36,677 nt of DNA, from assembly GCA_000431155.1 (NCBI GenBank), contig HF985620.1, positions 1 through 36,677 on the forward strand, read 5' to 3'. The stretch's first letter is position 1; each line of letters begins with the position of its first letter. A model generated the notes under the pieces. It had not been told where the DNA came from. It worked only from the letters and a program-made list of their open reading frames with translations, and searched no databases. Shown here in pieces: positions 8,456 through 15,243 of this stretch. The stretch is from Bacteroides sp. CAG:927 (GTDB lineage Bacteria > Bacteroidota > Bacteroidia > Bacteroidales > Muribaculaceae). The position numbers and the translations under genes were made by a program.

Positions 8456-8874
8456 TTTCGCTTCTTTTGGTTTAGTGATGCTTTAGGGGTTGCAACCCAT
8501 GATGATATTCCGCGAGGCCCCGAAATTGAAAATACCATTTTTGTTCCGGTATTTTTTATCGGTGCAAAATCTATCTCTATCGGTATATATGGTGTATCTT
8601 CCCACTGAAACCAGCGTTCTGCATCTATGCCGTCAATATCGTTCATGACAAGAGTCGTTTTACCGGCCTGCATGGTGATATTGTCTATACGGGCTGCGGT
8701 ATGAGGCGTTCCTTTAAGACGCGCATACACTCTTGTCAGATCTTGACGGAAATCTATGCTGTCCACCACGGCTGCTGTTGCACCGGCACTCTGTGTTGAG
8801 TACCCGCGCACCACTTTGCCCCATGCCGGAAGAGACACAAGAGCAATAATTATGGCTGCTATTGCTTTATTCAT
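8452..8874 (-). CDS. Secreted protein of unknown function (140 aa)
   Basis: I do not recognise this family. It has a clear signal peptide (residues 1-19, ending in AWG). The mature part is about 120 residues, predicted beta-rich, with the central stretch DIDGIDAERWFQWED and EIDFAPIKNTG, and a lysine-rich tail (NQKKRK). There are no cysteines and no lipobox, so it should be soluble periplasmic or surface associated. The ATG overlaps the mazG stop and its own TGA overlaps the topB GTG, so it is translated as part of the operon. The context (DsbD, MazG, TopB) does not point to one job. Confidence 0.8.
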   Translation of the reverse strand: MNKAIAAIIIALVSLPAWGKVVRGYSTQSAGATAAVVDSIDFRQDLTRVYARLKGTPHTAARIDNITMQAGKTTLVMNDIDGIDAERWFQWEDTPYIPIEIDFAPIKNTGTKMVFSISGPRGISSWVATPKASLNQKKRK

Positions 8875-9656
8875 AATCCCTCTCGTTTTGCCTCATTCCA
8901 TAATTCGTCCATTTCGCCAAGGGTAATTTCCGTGAGCTTTTTCCCCTTTTCACGGGCTTTTGACTCTATGTAATTGAACCGATTCATAAACTTATGGTTC
9001 GTCTTTTCAAGAGCATTTTCAGGTGTGATGCCATACAATCTGGAAGCATTCACAAGTGCAAAAAACAAATCGCCCATCTCCTGCTCCATTTTTTCTTTGT
9101 TGCCGCTTTTAACCTCAGCTTCAAATTCCGAGATCTCTTCTTTGACTTTTTGCCACACATCTTCAGCTTGCTCCCAGTCAAAGCCCACGTTGGCCGCTTT
9201 TTCTTGTATGCGATACGCCTTTGTAAGCGCAGGAAGTGAGGAAGGCACACCGGCAAGCACGGTCTTATTGCCGTCTCGTTCCTTAAGTTTTATCTGCTCC
9301 CAGTTAAGCTCTACCTGATGTGCTGTGGATGCCGATACGTCACCAAACACATGAGGATGCCGGAAAACGAGCTTGTCATTGAGCCCTTCAGCCACATCTG
9401 CTATATCAAAATCGCCCTTTTCTTCACCTATCTTGGCATAAAAGAGCACATGAAGCAACACATCGCCAAGCTCCTTTGATATATTCTTTGTATCCTCATT
9501 TATCAAAGCTTCACAAAGTTCATAAACTTCCTCAATCGTATTAGGCCTAAGCGACTCATTGGTCTGCTTTCGGTCCCATGGGCATTTTACTCTCAAAATA
9601 TCAAGAGTATCTATCACTTTGCCCAGTGCTTCTAATTTTTCTTCGCGAGAATGCAT
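8871..9656 (-). CDS. mazG: Nucleoside triphosphate pyrophosphohydrolase MazG
   Basis: About 261 residues with two tandem all-alpha MazG NTP-PPase domains; it hydrolyses (d)NTPs to NMP and pyrophosphate, cleaning nucleotide pools. Seen: CPWDRKQ (25-31), the metal-binding EExxE...ELGD pattern (E42, E43, E46, then E62 and D65), and a second copy of the fold from about residue 165 with EQEMGDLFF. The ATG at 9656 (protein beginning MHSREEK) is preferred because it lies one base after the dsbD stop and matches the usual length and N-terminus of Bacteroidales MazG. An in-frame ATG at 9680 would add eight residues and overlap dsbD by 23 bp. The stop overlaps the next ATG. Confidence 0.9.
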   Translation of the reverse strand: MHSREEKLEALGKVIDTLDILRVKCPWDRKQTNESLRPNTIEEVYELCEALINEDTKNISKELGDVLLHVLFYAKIGEEKGDFDIADVAEGLNDKLVFRHPHVFGDVSASTAHQVELNWEQIKLKERDGNKTVLAGVPSSLPALTKAYRIQEKAANVGFDWEQAEDVWQKVKEEISEFEAEVKSGNKEKMEQEMGDLFFALVNASRLYGITPENALEKTNHKFMNRFNYIESKAREKGKKLTEITLGEMDELWNEAKREGL

Positions 9657-9657
9657 A

Positions 9658-11646
9658 TCAGTTATTTTCTGCTTTGGCATATTGTTTTAGCCCGGCATCA
9701 AGCCATGCTAGAAATTCTGCCACATTTTCATTATATGAATACGGTTTTACGAGTGCGTTACCATTATTGTCAAGGATTACATAAAATGGCTGCGTTGATG
9801 CTGCGAATTTATAACGCTGCAAGTAGCTCCAGCGGTCACCTATGGTCTCAAGCTTGATTTTCTTGCCGTTCTCCATCACAGTAATAGGAGCGGACAGTGA
9901 GGTTTTGTCATCCACCATAAGCTTTATAAGCACAAAATTTTCCTTTATAATAGTGCTTACTTCTTGGGTATCGAACACTGCACCTTCCATCTTGCGGCAA
10001 TTCACACATCCGTAGCCGGAAAAATCAATCACTACCGGACGATTATTTTCAGCAGCATATTTCATTCCTTCGTCATAGTCATGAAACTCCTTGAACTGGC
10101 CGCCCTCATACAGATTAAAATCCTGAGTGTACAATGGCGGAACAAATGCGCTTACGCCCTTTAATGGTGCGCCCCACAATCCGGGCACAAGATATATAGC
10201 GAAGCTGAAGGATACGAGTGCCATAAAAAATCTTGGAATAGACACATAATCCAGATCGGAATCATGAGAAAACTTGAGCTTGCCAAGCAGGTACATCCCG
10301 AGCAGAACGAATATAACTATCCAGAGCGATACAAACACCTCTCTGTCCAAAATTCCCCATCCGTAAGCGAGATCGGCCACCGACAGGAATTTCAATGACA
10401 ATGCAAGCTCAAGAAATCCAAGCACCACTTTCACTGAATTAAGCCAACCACCCGACCGGGGCATCTCTTTCAGCAATGAGGGGAAAATGGCAAACAGGGT
10501 GAATGGTATGGCGAGCGCAAGCGCAAATGCTCCCATTCCTATTGCCGGCCCTGCTATATTTCCCATTGTAGCAGCCTCGACAAGCAATGTGCCTATAATC
10601 GGACCGGTGCAGGAAAACGACACCAAAGCCAACGTGAAAGCCATGAAGAATATACTAAGCAGTCCTGTCGTGCGTTCGGCACGCGAATCTACGGAATTGC
10701 TCCATTTTGATGGCAACTTGATGTCAAATGCGCCAAAAAATGATATTGCAAAAACCACAAGCAGCAGGAAAAACAATATATTGAAAAGCGCATTGGTCGC
10801 CAGATCATTCAGTTTGCTTGCACCAAATATCATTGTGATAGCAAGCCCCAACACGAGATATATCACAATTATTGCAGCACCATATATTACTGCGTCTCCT
10901 ACAGCTCGTTTCCGGTCGGAACTACGTTTCAGGAAAAAGCTCACTGTAAGTGGAATCATGGGCCATACACAGGGGGTAAGCAACGCTATCAGGCCGCCCA
11001 CAAATCCCCACAGTAATATATACCACCATGACGAATCCGAAATATCGGTGATTGAATCCGGTCCAATCTCAGGATATGATACCGGTTGCCACCATTCTTC
11101 AACATTTGCATCTCCCGCTGCTGCAACATGATGCTGTGTGATTTCATTGCCTACGCTATCTGCCACAGACACCTTGGAAGCTGTCACTTCTCCGTATTTC
11201 AGGTCAAATGGTTCCTTAGTTGGAGGAATACAGCTTTGGTCGTTACAACCCTGGAACTCCACATATCCTTCAATCTTGCAACCTCCTTTGTCTGTCAATC
11301 GGAAATTACGGCGGAATGACACATCACTGTCCCACCATCCCAGCTTCAGATGAAATATCATATCCACTTTTTCTATCGGAGCCTTTGTCGCGGTAATTTC
11401 ATCCGTAAACTCGGCACCTTCCACAGTAGTGAACACGAAAGTTGTGGGACGCGGACCACCCTCAGGCAATTGGAGTGCATACATATGCCATCCTTTGCTT
11501 ATATTTGCGTCAAACTCCACATAACCCTCGGTAGCAGAGGTCATAGTTATGCTGCTTGACCATTGTACGGGGCGAACTATCTCGCCTTTCACAGCCATGG
11601 CCACAAATGCGACCACAGCCACTATCATCAGTCTGATATATCTCAT
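9658..11646 (-). CDS. dsbD: Thiol:disulfide interchange protein DsbD
   Basis: A 662-residue inner-membrane electron carrier that takes reducing power from cytoplasmic thioredoxin to periplasmic thiol proteins. Domains seen in order: signal peptide (1-20); periplasmic alpha domain (about 25-150) with the cysteine pair C134/C139 in GCNDQSC; eight-helix membrane domain (about 207-480) with its redox cysteines C226 (LLTPCVWP) and C346 (SFSCTGP); C-terminal thioredoxin-like gamma domain with C547/C550 (YGCVNCRK). All three disulfide pairs needed for the relay are present. It starts by ATGA overlap with the upstream lone alpha-domain gene and is followed at once by mazG. Confidence 0.95.
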   Translation of the reverse strand: MRYIRLMIVAVVAFVAMAVKGEIVRPVQWSSSITMTSATEGYVEFDANISKGWHMYALQLPEGGPRPTTFVFTTVEGAEFTDEITATKAPIEKVDMIFHLKLGWWDSDVSFRRNFRLTDKGGCKIEGYVEFQGCNDQSCIPPTKEPFDLKYGEVTASKVSVADSVGNEITQHHVAAAGDANVEEWWQPVSYPEIGPDSITDISDSSWWYILLWGFVGGLIALLTPCVWPMIPLTVSFFLKRSSDRKRAVGDAVIYGAAIIVIYLVLGLAITMIFGASKLNDLATNALFNILFFLLLVVFAISFFGAFDIKLPSKWSNSVDSRAERTTGLLSIFFMAFTLALVSFSCTGPIIGTLLVEAATMGNIAGPAIGMGAFALALAIPFTLFAIFPSLLKEMPRSGGWLNSVKVVLGFLELALSLKFLSVADLAYGWGILDREVFVSLWIVIFVLLGMYLLGKLKFSHDSDLDYVSIPRFFMALVSFSFAIYLVPGLWGAPLKGVSAFVPPLYTQDFNLYEGGQFKEFHDYDEGMKYAAENNRPVVIDFSGYGCVNCRKMEGAVFDTQEVSTIIKENFVLIKLMVDDKTSLSAPITVMENGKKIKLETIGDRWSYLQRYKFAASTQPFYVILDNNGNALVKPYSYNENVAEFLAWLDAGLKQYAKAENN

Positions 11647-12119
11647 TTTTTCTTAATTACAACAGGTTTGGTAAGAGTTTCTGTAGCCGGAGGTGCGCAT
11701 GTAATGTCATTACAGCCCATATACTGGACCGTAGCGGATATTTTTGCACCGGCCAGCTTGACGACACGAAATTTCTTGCGAAAGGTCACATCACTGTCCC
11801 ACCAGTTCAAATCCAAATTAAACATCTTATCATGAACCTTTTTAGGTGCTTGGCTTACAGTGAGCTCTCCATAGAATTCCACCCCCGTACTGTTATCAAA
11901 ATTTATAACCGTAGGCTTCGGCCCACCCTTTGGCAGTGACGTGCCATACAAATGCCAGCCGGGATTCACAATAGCCTTGAGCGTAGCTACCCCCTCGGTT
12001 TCGGAGGCCATCCTCACCGACAATCGCCATGTGGCAGGATTTGTCGGCTTTTGGGCATATGATACCGACCACCAGACAGTAACTAAAAGCAATAGTAAAA
12101 GAGATTTTATTTTGGTCAT
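11643..12119 (-). CDS. Stand-alone DsbD-alpha (DsbD N-terminal domain) protein
   Basis: A 158-residue periplasmic protein: signal peptide (1-22), then a single immunoglobulin-like domain homologous to the N-terminal domain of the adjacent DsbD. Shared landmarks with that domain are W-H-x-Y-x-x-x-L-P-x-G-G-P-(K/R)-P-T (about 55-70), WWDSDV (106-111) and the cysteine pair C136/C141 in GCNDITC followed by APP. It lacks the membrane and thioredoxin domains. It is the first gene of the eight-gene operon and precedes dsbD with an ATGA overlap. I infer a tandem duplication giving an extra soluble electron acceptor for the DsbD membrane domain, shuttling electrons to a second set of periplasmic clients; the client is unknown. 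Confidence 0.88.
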   Translation of the reverse strand: MTKIKSLLLLLLVTVWWSVSYAQKPTNPATWRLSVRMASETEGVATLKAIVNPGWHLYGTSLPKGGPKPTVINFDNSTGVEFYGELTVSQAPKKVHDKMFNLDLNWWDSDVTFRKKFRVVKLAGAKISATVQYMGCNDITCAPPATETLTKPVVIKKK

Positions 12120-12146
12120 TTTATCCTAAACTTTAATTTCAAGATA

Positions 12147-12154
12147 CAAAGATA
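12147..12154 (-). promoter_or_regulatory. -7 promoter box of the eight-gene operon
   Basis: TATCTTTG on the minus strand, 27 bases before the ATG at 12119. It is the only TAnnTTTG box found ahead of the first gene, and gaps between the operon's genes leave no room for others, so one transcript of about 8 kb (12119 down to 4149) is likely. Confidence 0.6.
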
Positions 12155-12304
12155 GCTATTTTCAAAAACATTACCGCCCATTTACACTATTTTTAAGTTA
12201 TTCCGTCAGCTTTACATCTTAATTAACAAATTGATTTACAATTATATACTCCTGGAATTTCAGGATAGAGTGTCAAAAAATTGTCACAATTCGATTTATT
12301 TTAT

Positions 12305-12312
12305 TATCTTTG
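12305..12312 (+). promoter_or_regulatory. -7 promoter box for the glycogen-synthase-like gene
   Basis: TATCTTTG on the plus strand, 38 bases before the ATG at 12351. The leader holds a four-codon reading frame, ATG at 12334 to TAA at 12346-12348, ending two bases before the gene start. Confidence 0.6.
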
Positions 12313-12350
12313 CACCATAAATTAACCCAAAATATGCATATTATTTAAGC

Positions 12351-13172
12351 ATGGAGCATAGCAAGGTATTGTTTATATCGCAAGAGATATCCCCCTACAC
12401 CGCCGAAACCAAAGAGGCGCTCGCTGGCCGAAAAATTCCGCAGGGCATTCAGGAAAAAGGTTATGAAGTGCGCACCTTTATGCCTAAATACGGTTGTATT
12501 AACGAGCGGCGCAATCAGCTCCACGAAGTTATCCGCCTCAGTGGAATGAATGTAATCATTGATGATACTGACCATCCGCTTATTATAAAGGTTGCCACCC
12601 TGCAGCCCACACGCATGCAGGTATATTTCATTGACAACGATGACTATTTCCACCACACTCCTAACAAGGAGCTTGAGATACGCACCTCCACCGCTGACAA
12701 CGATGAGCGCATGATGTTCTATGTGCATGGAGTTATCGAAACCGTCAAGAAACTTCGTTGGGAGCCGGCAGTGATTCACTGTATGGGTTGGATTTCCGCT
12801 CTTGTTCCTCTTTACATCAAGCGCATGTATCAGGATGAGCCACTGTTTACAAAATCCAAGGTCATTTACACTTTGGATGGTGACAGATTTGACGGCACTC
12901 TTGACTCTCGATTCTTTGAGAAACTCACCATGGGCCCGTTCCGCGCTGAAGATGTTGAGCTTCTCCAAAACAATCCGGTTGACTTCATCTCTTTAAGCAA
13001 AATCGCAATACAGTACGCTGATGCCGTTGTAATTGCAGATGAAAATGCCCCGCAAGAGTTGGTGGATTTTGCAATCCAAAGCGGCAAACCTGTTCAACCG
13101 TACACCACCCCCGACACTATTGCAGCCGACATTGCGGAATTCTACAACACCCTCATCGGCCAAAAAGATTAA
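12351..13172 (+). CDS. Half-length glycogen/starch synthase-like protein (GT5 N-domain)
   Basis: A 273-residue protein matching only the N-terminal Rossmann half of GT5 glycogen/starch synthases. The opening VLFISQEISPY, the RTFMPKYGCINERR-like stretch (about 41-55) and VIHCMGWISALVPLYIK (about 143-160) follow the family, where the equivalent strands read SEVAPF, MPRYG and HDWHTAL. The ADP-glucose loop KxGGL expected after SEVAPF is absent (TAETKEALAG instead), and the whole C-terminal GT-B domain is missing. Proteins of this shape are annotated as glycogen synthase in many Bacteroidales. I infer it has no ordinary glycogen-synthase activity; a regulatory or binding role is possible. It is 22 bp upstream of the DUF4270 gene and probably co-transcribed with it. 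Confidence 0.8.
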   Translation: MEHSKVLFISQEISPYTAETKEALAGRKIPQGIQEKGYEVRTFMPKYGCINERRNQLHEVIRLSGMNVIIDDTDHPLIIKVATLQPTRMQVYFIDNDDYFHHTPNKELEIRTSTADNDERMMFYVHGVIETVKKLRWEPAVIHCMGWISALVPLYIKRMYQDEPLFTKSKVIYTLDGDRFDGTLDSRFFEKLTMGPFRAEDVELLQNNPVDFISLSKIAIQYADAVVIADENAPQELVDFAIQSGKPVQPYTTPDTIAADIAEFYNTLIGQKD

Positions 13173-13194
13173 GATTCCCCATCACTCAGCAACC

Positions 13195-14580
13195 ATGAGT
13201 TTCATTAAACCATCCATCATAACTGCCGGCATCGCTATGCTCATGTTCGGCACCTCTTGTCTGGACAACACCTCCGAAGTTGGCAGCTCTCTTGTCAACG
13301 ACCAGTCTGAAGTGATTATTGACTCATTGTTTACCATCACCGGACATGCTGTCCCTAACAATGCCATCCTTTCACGCACTACCATGCAGCTCCTCGGAGG
13401 CATAAACGCACAGGAATACGGTCAGTTCAAATCAGGCTTCGTCACACAATTTATGCCCGCGCAGAACATTGACACCGATGGCGTAACCGTCAACGACATT
13501 GACTCCGTCAAACTCGTCATGTTCATACGACCCGGTGGATTTACAGGTGACTCCATTGTTCCTATGGGCCTCACGGTTTACAAGCTCAATCGCCAGTTGC
13601 CTTCATCCATCACAAGCGATTTTGACCCCTCCGGATATTACGATGAGCAACCTTGGGCCACAGCCATGTACTCAGCCAACGCCCTGCACAACGACTCCAT
13701 AGCCAATCTCGCCTACCGCACCATCTCCGTCACTCTCCCGCGTGAGTTCGGTCAAGCCCTATATCGGGAATACACCAACAATCCCGCCACATTTTCCTCC
13801 CCCGTACTCTTCACCCAATATTTCCCCGGCGTATATGTGAAGAGCACATTCGGCTCAGGACGCGTAATGAATATAGTTGACACGCGCATCAACGTGCACT
13901 ATTCCAGCCACGCCACCATAGGTTCCGGCTCAACGCTTCGCGACACCACCTACAATTTCACTCGTTCTTACCTCGCAGTCACCCCCGAAGTCATTACCGA
14001 CAACATCATTCACTACACTATGAGCCGGCAGCTTGAGGACGATATAAGCGCAGGAAAATCCATACTCGTTGCTCCCGCAGGCACAGAAGTTGAAATGCAG
14101 TTCCCTACCCGTGAAATCATATCATCATTCCGCTCGCAGGGACAAGGCACAGCCGTACTCAACACTGTCTCCCTGAACATACCTGTAGAGAATATACACA
14201 ATAACTACGGCATAAAACCACCGGCAAATGTTCTGATCATACTCTCTCGTGACAAGGATAAATTCTTTGCCAACAACAAGATTAACGATGACAAAACATC
14301 CTTCCTTGCCACATACAACGAGACTGACCACTCCTATGGCATCTCCGACATGCGCAACTACATCCTCTCCATGCTTGACAAGGAAACACTCGCAGCCGAT
14401 GACTACACATTCACCATCACGCCGGTTGATGTAGTCACCGAAACATCGTCAAGCGGTTATTACACCCAATCCTACATAACGGGCATCAACCCTTACGTGA
14501 GCACACCTGCCATGGGTCGCCTGCTATTTGACAAAGCTAAAATTAAAGTCACATTTAGCAAACAATCCGTAATTTATTAG
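13195..14580 (+). CDS. DUF4270 family lipoprotein
   Basis: A 461-residue predicted lipoprotein of the Bacteroidota DUF4270 family. Seen: short N-terminus, hydrophobic helix and lipobox FGTSC with the lipidated Cys at 22; the mature chain begins LDNTSEVGSSL, typical of the family, and is beta-strand-rich throughout (for example DSVKLVMFIRPGGF and alternating Thr/Ser/Val stretches). Function of the family is unknown; it should sit in the outer membrane or periplasm. The ATG at 13195 is chosen because it gives a proper lipoprotein signal; an open frame extends upstream to 13033 but overlaps the previous gene. Pyrimidine-rich codon use is seen on this strand, as in neighbours. Confidence 0.88.
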   Translation: MSFIKPSIITAGIAMLMFGTSCLDNTSEVGSSLVNDQSEVIIDSLFTITGHAVPNNAILSRTTMQLLGGINAQEYGQFKSGFVTQFMPAQNIDTDGVTVNDIDSVKLVMFIRPGGFTGDSIVPMGLTVYKLNRQLPSSITSDFDPSGYYDEQPWATAMYSANALHNDSIANLAYRTISVTLPREFGQALYREYTNNPATFSSPVLFTQYFPGVYVKSTFGSGRVMNIVDTRINVHYSSHATIGSGSTLRDTTYNFTRSYLAVTPEVITDNIIHYTMSRQLEDDISAGKSILVAPAGTEVEMQFPTREIISSFRSQGQGTAVLNTVSLNIPVENIHNNYGIKPPANVLIILSRDKDKFFANNKINDDKTSFLATYNETDHSYGISDMRNYILSMLDKETLAADDYTFTITPVDVVTETSSSGYYTQSYITGINPYVSTPAMGRLLFDKAKIKVTFSKQSVIY

Positions 14581-14588
14581 TAACTTTG
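14581..14588 (+). promoter_or_regulatory. -7 promoter box for tRNA-Thr
   Basis: TAACTTTG begins one base after the DUF4270 stop codon and ends 16 bases before the tRNA, an ideal match to TAnnTTTG. Confidence 0.65.
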
Positions 14589-14604
14589 CACCGCAAATAA
14601 ATCA

Positions 14605-14678
14605 GCCGCAATAGCTCAGTTGGTTAGAGCATCTCATTCGTAACGAGAAGGTCGTGGGTTCGAGTCCCACTCGCGGCT
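14605..14678 (+). tRNA. tRNA-Thr (anticodon CGT)
   Basis: A 74-base cloverleaf (CCA not encoded): acceptor GCCGCAA/TCGCGGC, D stem GCTC/GAGC with AGTTGGTTA loop, anticodon loop TTCGTAA, variable AGGTC, T stem GTGGG/CCCAC with TTCGAGT loop. The CGT anticodon reads ACG. Two A-C mispairs are seen: position 6-67 in the acceptor and 31-39 closing the anticodon loop. The gene has its own promoter box and a strong terminator. Confidence 0.95.
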
Positions 14679-14682
14679 CAAC

Positions 14683-14720
14683 AAATCCCCTTTAATTCGC
14701 TGAATTAGAGGGGATTTTCA
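14683..14720 (+). terminator. Rho-independent terminator of tRNA-Thr
   Basis: Near-perfect hairpin: AAATCCCCT (14683-14691) pairs with AGGGGATTT (14709-14717), continued inward by TAATTC/GAATTA around a GCT loop, followed by a short T-rich tail. Confidence 0.8.
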
Positions 14721-14878
14721 TTTCCAAAGGTGTACTAAAATGGACTAAATTGAAAAAAGTATGCTGTCAATTATGTTGTCATCTATGCAGTCAATAATAC
14801 CGTGCAATATAATTTTCAAGGAGCTTCATTCTCCTGTGGCTGGATATTCAGCTATGATTTCTTAATAGCGTTTTTGTT
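14721..14878. other. Non-coding stretch, possibly decayed insertion-sequence DNA
   Basis: No gene, RNA or promoter box is seen. Six-frame reading of the minus strand shows only short pieces broken by stops. It adjoins the transposase remnant and may be more of the same lost element, but no similarity can be shown by eye. Short repeats of TGTCA/GTCAAT occur around 14765-14800 without clear order. Confidence 0.35.
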
Positions 14879-15087
14879 TTAGAGCCGGGTGACACTCAGT
14901 GAATATTCTTCAGACAACTGACGCAGAGTTTGTTTGCCGTCTAAATTAAAATATATTTGCTACTGGGCTTATTGCCCCCGACGAACTGCCACCCGCATTC
15001 AAGGCATTTATACAGTTGTTTGTTGCCACGTTTCCCATTCTTTTTTAGCTTATATGAATGGCACCATTTGCACTTTTTTTTATTCAT
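14879..15087 (-). pseudogene. Remnant of an IS transposase (zinc-ribbon + helix-turn-helix start)
   Basis: On the minus strand the ATG at 15087 opens a 48-codon frame with a zinc-ribbon typical of IS1/IS256-variant transposase N-termini: CKWC (6-9), KKNGKRGNKQLYKC (15-28), LECGWQFVGG (29-38). It stops at 14941-14943. In a shifted frame just past that stop the text continues as LDGKQTLRQLSEEYSLSVTRL (about 20 residues, to the TAA at 14879-14881), which matches the next block of such transposases (KQT-L-QL-Y-S-). So this is the first 70 or so codons of a transposase broken by a small deletion, with the catalytic part lost. No inverted repeats were recognised. Confidence 0.65.
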
Positions 15088-15190
15088 AAATCGAAACTTT
15101 CGCTACCGCAAATTCACTGTGTTCCAACAAATAGCAACGATTCCAGCCTACTTTTTTGCAATTAGTTCTATTAGAACAGTTATACAACAA

Positions 15191-15218
15191 GCAGCGCGAG
15201 AAACTATCCCAGCGCTGC
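15191..15218 (-). terminator. Hairpin downstream of alaS, possible terminator
   Basis: GCAGCGC (15191-15197) and GCGCTGC (15212-15218) form a perfect 7-bp stem with a 14-base loop, 26 bases after the alaS stop on the minus strand, followed by TTGTTGT. The T run is weak, so termination is plausible rather than sure. Confidence 0.4.
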
Positions 15219-15243
15219 CGTAAAATATTTATATATCTATAAG

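Noticed and set aside
10487..11131. Long plus-strand open frame (about 214 codons) opposite dsbD
   Set aside because: Opposite a gene with clear DsbD motifs; the predicted protein has no domain-like pattern.
13033..13194. Upstream extension of the DUF4270 frame
   Set aside because: It would overlap the preceding gene by 140 bp and would destroy the lipoprotein signal that begins at 13195.
12351..14580. Glycogen synthase broken by a frameshift
   Set aside because: The downstream sequence is a lipoprotein of another family with its own signal; no C-terminal glycosyltransferase half is present in any frame.
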